In this document: positions 24,808-29,527 of the stretch, in pieces
How positions within the stretch are numbered: the first letter of the stretch is position 1
How the letters are laid out: each line of letters starts with the position of its first letter
DNA from: Flavobacterium psychrophilum
Lineage (GTDB): Bacteria > Bacteroidota > Bacteroidia > Flavobacteriales > Flavobacteriaceae
Direction of reading: 5' to 3'
DNA: 29,527 nt
Assembly (NCBI GenBank): GCA_022729635.1
Contig: DZAU01000021.1
Location: 1-29,527, forward strand
Notes under the pieces: generated by a model
The model's database searches: none
Seen by the model: the letters and a program-made list of their open reading frames with translations, nothing else
What the model was told of the DNA's origin: nothing
Translations under genes and position numbers: made by a program

Positions 24808-24925
24808 TTGAAGAAATTTTGAAGCAATTTAGCAAAAAAATTAAACTTTTCTTAACCCATTAAAACAATTTAAGTTTTAGCATTTTTTCTTAATGAAACT
24901 TAATTTCTTAATGGTTTAATTTCAT

Positions 24926-24933
24926 TACTTTTG
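24926..24933 (+). promoter_or_regulatory. -7 box of the sufS promoter
   Basis: TACTTTTG matches TAnnTTTG exactly and lies 27 nt before the sufS ATG. The -33 region (ATTT at 24903-24906) is weak. Confidence 0.6.
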
Positions 24934-24960
24934 TATTTAGAATTTTTCTAAATAATAACA

Positions 24961-26175
24961 ATGTTAGATATAAATAAAATTAGAGCCGATTTTCCAATAC
25001 TTTCCAGAACTGTAAACGGAAAACCATTGGTTTATTTTGATAATGGTGCAACCAATCAAAAACCACAAATCGTGATTGATTCGCTTGCCAAATATTATCA
25101 GGAAATCAATGCTAATATCCATCGTGGTGTGCATACTTTGAGCCAATTAGCAACCGATGCTTATGAAGTTTCGCGTGGCAAAATTCAAAATCATATTAAT
25201 GCAAAATTCGCCCACGAAGTGATTTTTACTTCTGGAACAACGCACGGAATTAACGCTGTTGCGAATGGTTTTGCCTCGCTATTAAAATCAGGCGACGAAG
25301 TTCTGGTTTCGGCAATGGAACATCACAGCAATATTGTGCCTTGGCAAATGTTGTGCGAACGAACAGGAGCTGTTTTGAAAGTGATTCCGATGAATGAAAA
25401 CGGCGAATTAATTATGGCTGAATTCGATAAATTATTGTCGGATAAAACCAAAATCGTAACGGTAAATCACATTTCGAATGCGTTGGGAACTATCAATCCC
25501 ATCAAATATATGATTGACAAAGCACACGAATTTGGTGCAGCGATTTTGATTGACGGAGCACAAGCCGTGCCACATCTCAAACCCGATGTTCAGGCTTTGG
25601 ATTGTGATTTTTATGTTTTTTCAGGCCATAAAATGTGTGGCCCGACAGGAATTGGAATTTTATACGGAAAGGAAGCTTGGCTCAACAAATTACCGCCTTA
25701 TCAAGGTGGAGGTGAAATGATAAAAGAAGTGACTTTCGAGAAGACAACTTATGCTGATTTGCCCCATAAATTTGAAGCCGGAACACCAAACATTGCTGAC
25801 GGAATTGTGCTTGGAACCGCAATTGATTATCTAAATTCCGTTGGGTTTGACAATATTCAACAACAGGAAAAAGAATTGGTAGAATACGGAACACAACGAT
25901 TATTGGAAATTGAAGGATTAAAAATTTTTGGCACAGCCAAAGAAAAAACATCGGTGATTTCGTTTAATGTTGGTGAAATTCATCCGTATGATATTGGTAC
26001 GATAATTGACAAACTAGGAATAGCGGTTCGAACCGGTCATCATTGCACCCAACCCATAATGGATTTTTTCAAAATTCCGGGAACCGTTCGAGCTTCGTTT
26101 TCGTTTTACAATACCAAGGAAGAAATTGACGTTTTAGTGGAAGCAGTAAAAAAAGCAAAACAAATGTTATCCTAA
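24961..26175 (+). CDS. sufS: Cysteine desulfurase SufS
   Basis: A pyridoxal-phosphate enzyme that takes sulfur from cysteine and passes it as persulfide to SufE for Fe-S cluster assembly. At 404 residues it has the usual SufS length. The PLP lysine is K224 in FSGHKMCGPTG. The catalytic cysteine is C362 in RTGHHCTQP, in the short loop typical of SufS (class II desulfurases). The start MLDINKIRADFPIL is the family's normal N-terminus. sufB, sufC and sufD are not in the window and may lie elsewhere. Confidence 0.97.
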   Translation: MLDINKIRADFPILSRTVNGKPLVYFDNGATNQKPQIVIDSLAKYYQEINANIHRGVHTLSQLATDAYEVSRGKIQNHINAKFAHEVIFTSGTTHGINAVANGFASLLKSGDEVLVSAMEHHSNIVPWQMLCERTGAVLKVIPMNENGELIMAEFDKLLSDKTKIVTVNHISNALGTINPIKYMIDKAHEFGAAILIDGAQAVPHLKPDVQALDCDFYVFSGHKMCGPTGIGILYGKEAWLNKLPPYQGGGEMIKEVTFEKTTYADLPHKFEAGTPNIADGIVLGTAIDYLNSVGFDNIQQQEKELVEYGTQRLLEIEGLKIFGTAKEKTSVISFNVGEIHPYDIGTIIDKLGIAVRTGHHCTQPIMDFFKIPGTVRASFSFYNTKEEIDVLVEAVKKAKQMLS

Positions 26176-26240
26176 AAACAAATACAATGAAATGAGCATA
26201 CCTGATAATTGATTGCAAACACCAATAAATATATGCGAAT

Positions 26241-26248
26241 TACATTTG
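26241..26248 (+). promoter_or_regulatory. -7 box before the suf lipoprotein gene
   Basis: TACATTTG matches TAnnTTTG, 28 nt before the ATG at 26277, with no clear -33 box at 19 nt. It could let the lipoprotein-sufE section be transcribed separately from sufS. Confidence 0.45.
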
Positions 26249-26276
26249 ACCAATAAAAAACAATAAAAAGCTACAA

Positions 26277-26711
26277 ATGAAACTATTTTTAATGATTTTT
26301 TTGAGCGTTTTCCCTAGCAAAAGCTGTTCAAGCCAGACAAAAAACGACCTGAATGCAGCAATTGTTGAATACACTGCCAACACGCGAGGTTTTTATCAAA
26401 AGATAACTATCGAAAACCAAATGGTAACTGTTTCGAAAGACAGAAACGGGAACGAAAAACCGGTTGCCACAAAAATTTCGGATAAAGATTGGAAAGAATT
26501 AGTTGGTTATTTTGAAAACATCGAATTAGACAGCTTGTCCAGATTAAAAGCACCGACCGAAAAACGTTTCCACGATGGCGCCGCTATTGCTAATTTGAAA
26601 GTTACCTATAAAGACAAAACTTATGAAACCACTGCTTTCGACCACGGTTTTCCGCCAGCAGAAATTAAAAAATTAGTTGCTAAAATAAACACATTTGCTA
26701 AAAAAGAATAA
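26277..26711 (+). CDS. Small secreted protein or lipoprotein in the suf operon
   Basis: A 144-residue protein with a signal peptide and a likely lipobox at KSC (C17). The mature part has a compact alternating pattern (VTVSKDRNGNEKPVATKISDKDWKELVGYFENIELDSLSRLKAPT). It ends with a short helix (EIKKLVAKINTFAKK). I do not recognise a function. Its stop codon shares one base with the sufE ATG (TAATG), so the two are translationally coupled, which is odd for an exported protein and a cytosolic sulfur carrier. Confidence 0.8.
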   Translation: MKLFLMIFLSVFPSKSCSSQTKNDLNAAIVEYTANTRGFYQKITIENQMVTVSKDRNGNEKPVATKISDKDWKELVGYFENIELDSLSRLKAPTEKRFHDGAAIANLKVTYKDKTYETTAFDHGFPPAEIKKLVAKINTFAKKE

Positions 26712-27130
26712 TGACAATACAAGAAATACAAGAAGAAATAATTGACGAGTTTTCGATGTTTGACGATTGGATGCAACGCTACGAGTACATTATAGAATTG
26801 GGTAAAAATCTGCCGTTAATTAAGGAAGAATTCAAAACCGATGAAAATCTCATCAAAGGATGCCAGTCGAAAGTTTGGCTGAAAGGCGAAAAAAAAGACG
26901 ATAAAATCCTTTTCACTGCCGATAGTGATGCCGTTTTGACCAAAGGAATTATCGCCATACTGATTCGGGTTTTTTCGAACCAAAAAGCTTCGGATATTCT
27001 GGCTGCCGATACTGATTTTATTGATAAAATTGGACTCAAAGAACATTTGTCACCCACACGAGCCAACGGATTGGTTTCGATGATAAAAAATATAAAGATG
27101 TACGCATTGGCATTCGATGCAAAAAAATAA
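26711..27130 (+). CDS. sufE: SufE sulfur acceptor
   Basis: Accepts persulfide sulfur from SufS and stimulates it. The 139-residue protein has the conserved sulfur-carrying cysteine C51 in LIKGCQSKVWL, followed by the conserved second half (FTADSDAVLTKGIIAILIRVFS) of the family. Normal length. It overlaps the lipoprotein gene by one base. The following gene is separated by the left inverted repeat of the GxxExxY cassette, which begins 3 nt after the sufE stop. Confidence 0.95.
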   Translation: MTIQEIQEEIIDEFSMFDDWMQRYEYIIELGKNLPLIKEEFKTDENLIKGCQSKVWLKGEKKDDKILFTADSDAVLTKGIIAILIRVFSNQKASDILAADTDFIDKIGLKEHLSPTRANGLVSMIKNIKMYALAFDAKK

Positions 27131-27133
27131 TTT

Positions 27134-27160
27134 AACATATAAGTCATATAAGTTTTTTAT
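27134..27160 (+). repeat. Left inverted repeat of the GxxExxY cassette
   Basis: Starts AACATATAAGTCATATAAGT. A related half-copy (AAGTGATATAAGTAAT) follows at 27182-27197, before the gene. Confidence 0.7.
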
Positions 27161-27207
27161 TAAAAAAGCTAAGAAAAAAAGAAGTGATATAAGTAATTCT
27201 TTAAAAT

Positions 27208-27621
27208 ATGGTTATAACAAGAAGTATTCTTAAAGATTTGGTTTATCAAGTAAATGGAGCGGCAATTGAAGTTCATAAAAGTATCGGAGCTGGACTTTTA
27301 GAAAATGTATATCATCAATGTCTTAAAAAAGAATTAGAATTAAGAAAAATAAATTTTTCCTCTGAACTTCAAATCCCATTAATTTATAAAGGATATGAGC
27401 TAGAATCAAAATTGAGATGTGACTTATTGATAGAAAATTGTCTTGTGGTTGAATTAAAATCGGTAGCCGAAATAAATCCTGTTTTTGAAGCTCAATTGCT
27501 TACTTATATGAACTTGTTAAAAGTTCCAATTGGTTTATTGATTAATTTTAATGTGAAAAACATTTATTATGAAGGTCAAAAAACTATGGTTAATGAATAT
27601 TATCGAATGTTAGAAGATTAA
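27208..27621 (+). CDS. GxxExxY protein, PD-(D/E)XK nuclease-like
   Basis: A 137-residue member of the GxxExxY family, a probable nuclease of the PD-(D/E)XK superfamily. The name-giving motif is GLLENVY (G29, E32, Y35). The nuclease core is D72 (RCDLLI) with E82-x-K84 (VVELKS), and Q96-x3-Y100 (QLLTY) matches the QxxxY motif of RecB/Cas4-like nucleases. All catalytic positions are present, so it may be active on DNA or RNA; no substrate is established. It sits alone inside inverted repeats in the suf operon. I see no promoter of its own, so it probably rides on suf transcription. Confidence 0.88.
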   Translation: MVITRSILKDLVYQVNGAAIEVHKSIGAGLLENVYHQCLKKELELRKINFSSELQIPLIYKGYELESKLRCDLLIENCLVVELKSVAEINPVFEAQLLTYMNLLKVPIGLLINFNVKNIYYEGQKTMVNEYYRMLED

Positions 27622-27644
27622 TTACTAAACATATAAATCATTTT

Positions 27645-27671
27645 ATAAAAAACTTAAATGACTTATATGTT
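27645..27671 (-). repeat. Right inverted repeat of the GxxExxY cassette
   Basis: Complement of the left repeat with one mismatch. Together with AAACATATAAATCATTTTA (27627-27645) it forms a hairpin after the gene, which may also act as a transcription-attenuating structure. Confidence 0.7.
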
Positions 27672-27691
27672 TTAATAAAAGTAAAAAAATT

Positions 27692-28015
27692 ATGGAAGAA
27701 AAAATAGACACCAATAAACTTGGAATTGAAATAGTTGAAAAACTAAAATCAATCTACGACCCCGAAATTCCTGTTGATATTTACGAATTAGGACTTATTT
27801 ATGACGTTTTGGTAAGTACCGATTATGAAGTAAAAATCCTGATGACACTTACTTCGCCCAACTGTCCCGTTGCCGAAAGTTTGCCAAGAGAAGTGGAAGA
27901 AAGAGTTAGATCAATTTATCATGTGAAAAATGCCGAAGTAGAAATCACTTTCGATCCGCCTTGGAGCAAGGATTTGATGAGCGAAGAAGCAAAATTAGAA
28001 CTGGGAATGCTTTAA
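27692..28015 (+). CDS. sufT: SUF-associated DUF59 protein (SufT)
   Basis: A 107-residue MIP18/DUF59 protein that helps mature iron-sulfur proteins. The signatures are YDPEIPVDIYELGLIYD (about 22-38), MTLTSPNCPVAE (with the conserved Cys) and EITFDPPWSKDLMSEEAK. It lies 61 nt downstream of a 538-bp inserted cassette after sufE, consistent with suf operon membership. A palindromic repeat separates it from DUF2480. Confidence 0.92.
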   Translation: MEEKIDTNKLGIEIVEKLKSIYDPEIPVDIYELGLIYDVLVSTDYEVKILMTLTSPNCPVAESLPREVEERVRSIYHVKNAEVEITFDPPWSKDLMSEEAKLELGML

Positions 28016-28024
28016 AAAAGTGGG

Positions 28025-28081
28025 CAGTGGTCAGTTTTTAGTGTTCAGTTTAAATCTGATTACTAAAAAACCGACCACTGA
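28025..28081. repeat. Palindromic element, about 19-bp imperfect stem
   Basis: CAGTGGTCAGTTTTTAGT (28025-28042) pairs, with a wobble and a one-base gap, with ACTAAAAAACCGACCACTG (28062-28080). It fills the gap between sufT and the DUF2480 gene. It is unrelated to the other hairpins in the window. Confidence 0.7.
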
Positions 28082-28096
28082 TCCCTAAATAAAAAA

Positions 28097-28600
28097 ATGG
28101 AAGAAATTGTAAATAAAGTTGCCAACAGTGCCTTGGAAGTTTTCGATCTTGAAGATTACTATCTAAAGGGAATTCGGGTGCAAATTGATATTTCGCAATG
28201 GCTTCTTGAAGGGTTTTTGTTGAAAGAAAAAGACTTTAGAGAGCATCTAAAAAACCACGATTGGTCACAATATCAAGACCAATTTGTTGCCATCAACTGC
28301 AGTACTGACGCTATATTTCCAGCTTGGGCTACGATTTTGGTTGCGGTACAATTGGCTCCTTTTGCCAAGAAAATCGTTAACGGAACAGTAGAAGATTTAG
28401 ATGCCGCCTTGTATGAGGAAATCCTTCGCAAGATTGACTATTCGGTGTATGAAAACAAGTCCGTGATAATAAAAGGCTGTTCGAAAAAACTGGTGCCGAT
28501 GCGTGCTTATATTTTGGCTGCACACAATCTACAAGCCTTCGCCCGAAGCATTATGTATGGCGAAGCCTGTTCGGCAGTGCCACTTTTTAAGAAAAAATAA
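28097..28600 (+). CDS. DUF2480 protein
   Basis: A 167-residue cytosolic protein of the DUF2480 family of Bacteroidota, recognisable from FDLEDYYLKGIRVQIDISQWLLEGFLLKEKDFR at the start and IIKGCSKKLVPMRAYILAAHNLQAFARSIMYGEACSAVPLFKK at the end. In many relatives it sits downstream of suf genes, so a role linked to Fe-S maturation or sulfur is plausible but not demonstrated. Two conserved cysteines (GCS and EACS) are candidates for function. No signal peptide or membrane segment. Confidence 0.85.
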   Translation: MEEIVNKVANSALEVFDLEDYYLKGIRVQIDISQWLLEGFLLKEKDFREHLKNHDWSQYQDQFVAINCSTDAIFPAWATILVAVQLAPFAKKIVNGTVEDLDAALYEEILRKIDYSVYENKSVIIKGCSKKLVPMRAYILAAHNLQAFARSIMYGEACSAVPLFKKK

Positions 28601-28616
28601 ATTCTAATGAAGTCGT

Positions 28617-28647
28617 TTTGAGAGATTTATGAGTTTTATTATATTTG
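28617..28647 (+). promoter_or_regulatory. Promoter of the DUF3078 gene
   Basis: TTTG (28617-28620), exactly 19 nt, TATATTTG (28640-28647): a full consensus match, 24 nt before the ATG at 28672. Confidence 0.75.
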
Positions 28648-28671
28648 CCCTACAAACTCAAATACTCAAAA

Positions 28672-29527
28672 ATGAAAAATCTTCTATTTTATGCTGCTTT
28701 CTTGACTTCAAGCTTAATCATACAAGCACAATCTTCTGAAAAAGAGTTAATAAAAAGCGCTGAAAAAACAGTACAATCTATTGCGGATACTACCGGAAAT
28801 GGCTGGACGAAAAAAGGAAATATTTCTTTTTTGTTTAACCAAGCCAACTTTAACAACTGGGTTGCCGGAGGCGAAAGTAGCTTTTCCGGAACTTTAGGGA
28901 TTAATTATGAATTTCATTATAAAAACGAAAAAACCACTTGGGACAACCGAATTCTTGCCAATTATGGTCTCTTGCAAACTAAAAATGCCGATTTCGAAAA
29001 GAAAACAGACGACCGTTTCGAATTCAACTCTATTTACGGGAAAAAAGCTTTCGGCGAATGGTACTACTCTTTGATTTTAAACTTTAAAACTCAATTTACA
29101 ACAGGCTATATTTATGGCGAAGACACAAATGGTGTAGAAATTAGAACAGAAAACACTGGGTTTTTCTCTCCTGCTTACCTCACTTTTGGACCAGGATTTT
29201 ATTGGAAGAAAAGCGATAATCTAAAAGTGAATTTTGCTCCATTAACTTCAAAATTTACTTTTGTAAATAGCGATTATACTTCTGGTATTGGTTATATTGA
29301 TGGAAGTTATTTTGGTGTGGATGCCAACAAAAGTATGCGTTATGAACTTGGTTTTTATGCTTCCGGATATTACAAATTTACTTTAATGAAAAACGTATCT
29401 GCAGAAAATTTCTTAAGTTTATATTCTAATTATTTAGACAAACCGCAAAACATTGACATCGATTATCAACTCAATATTGTGATGACCATTAATAAAACCT
29501 TGTCGGCAAATTTTACCTATCAGACCA
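28672..29527 (+). CDS. DUF3078 outer-membrane protein (partial, runs off the window)
   Basis: An open frame from ATG 28672 to the window end (285 codons, no stop). It begins with a signal peptide (MKNLLFYAAFLTSSLIIQAQ) and then NGWTKKGNISFLFNQANFNNWVAGGE, a region typical of DUF3078. The rest has alternating aromatic strands (YEFHYKNEKTTWDNRILANYGLL), consistent with an outer-membrane beta-barrel. It has its own strong promoter and so is probably separate from the suf transcript. The 3' end is missing. Confidence 0.85.
   Translation, partial: MKNLLFYAAFLTSSLIIQAQSSEKELIKSAEKTVQSIADTTGNGWTKKGNISFLFNQANFNNWVAGGESSFSGTLGINYEFHYKNEKTTWDNRILANYGLLQTKNADFEKKTDDRFEFNSIYGKKAFGEWYYSLILNFKTQFTTGYIYGEDTNGVEIRTENTGFFSPAYLTFGPGFYWKKSDNLKVNFAPLTSKFTFVNSDYTSGIGYIDGSYFGVDANKSMRYELGFYASGYYKFTLMKNVSAENFLSLYSNYLDKPQNIDIDYQLNIVMTINKTLSANFTYQT

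Larger units (their letters stand above)
27134..27671 (+). mobile_element. GxxExxY gene cassette bounded by 27-bp inverted repeats
   Basis: The ends 27134-27160 and 27645-27671 are inverted repeats identical at 26 of 27 positions. They enclose only the GxxExxY gene. The unit fits exactly between sufE and sufT, genes normally adjacent in flavobacteria. The right end is part of a larger hairpin whose inner arm is at 27627-27645. No transposase is present, so movement would need help in trans or an activity of the encoded protein. Calling it mobile is inference. Confidence 0.6.

Noticed and set aside
1..29527. CRISPR array or phage genes
   Set aside because: No regularly spaced repeats and no phage structural or integrase genes were seen.

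Overview
The window looks like a chromosomal segment of a Flavobacterium-like member of the Bacteroidota. The evidence is AT-rich DNA, promoters of the Bacteroidota type (TTTG, 19 nt, TAnnTTTG), almost no Shine-Dalgarno sequences, and family content typical of flavobacteria (DUF2480, DUF3078, SUF genes without isc, the lipoproteins, a GxxExxY protein). The species cannot be fixed from sequence alone.

Layout. (1) 57-7772, minus strand: a tripartite RND efflux operon read tetR, tolC-like, membrane-fusion protein, RND pump, with a small membrane protein beyond its terminator. Two repeat elements sit in its gene junctions: a cassette with an IS200-like REP-associated transposase and paired GTA-loop palindromes (5177-5785), and a 133-bp inverted-repeat element that fills the gap between fusion protein and pump (3867-3999). 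(2) 7937-12290: a prenyl diphosphate synthase, a conserved hypothetical protein and two lipoproteins on plus, converging on a PhoD-like phosphatase and an outer-membrane protein on minus. (3) 12339-16948: the 2-oxoglutarate dehydrogenase operon sucA-sucB, with a DUF4160-DUF2442 toxin-antitoxin-like pair between the two subunits. (4) 16928-20700: a retropepsin-like protein on minus, divergent from tatD, then an acyltransferase, ansA and tRNA-Ser(GGA). (5) 20701-23431: an accessory block holding a MarR regulator, an F420-reductase-like NADP-binding protein and an NmrA-like protein. It is bounded on both sides by decayed copies of the same short coding relic, each followed by a strong hairpin. 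(6) 23440-24807: a membrane-anchored serine hydrolase. (7) 24926-29527: a SUF iron-sulfur cluster run, sufS, lipoprotein, sufE, sufT (DUF59), DUF2480, DUF3078 (cut by the window end). A nuclease-like GxxExxY gene bounded by 27-bp inverted repeats is wedged between sufE and sufT.

How it works together. The core genes are ordinary: efflux, 2-oxoglutarate oxidation, Fe-S assembly, lipid and isoprenoid synthesis. The unusual part is how often short palindromic elements and small cassettes sit exactly in operon junctions without breaking a gene: four clear cases, plus three related hairpins at gene ends. The strongest candidate for an undescribed system is the GxxExxY cassette at 27134-27671, a single PD-(D/E)XK-like gene inside near-perfect terminal inverted repeats. 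Second is the transposase cassette, whose four palindromes show compensating base changes.
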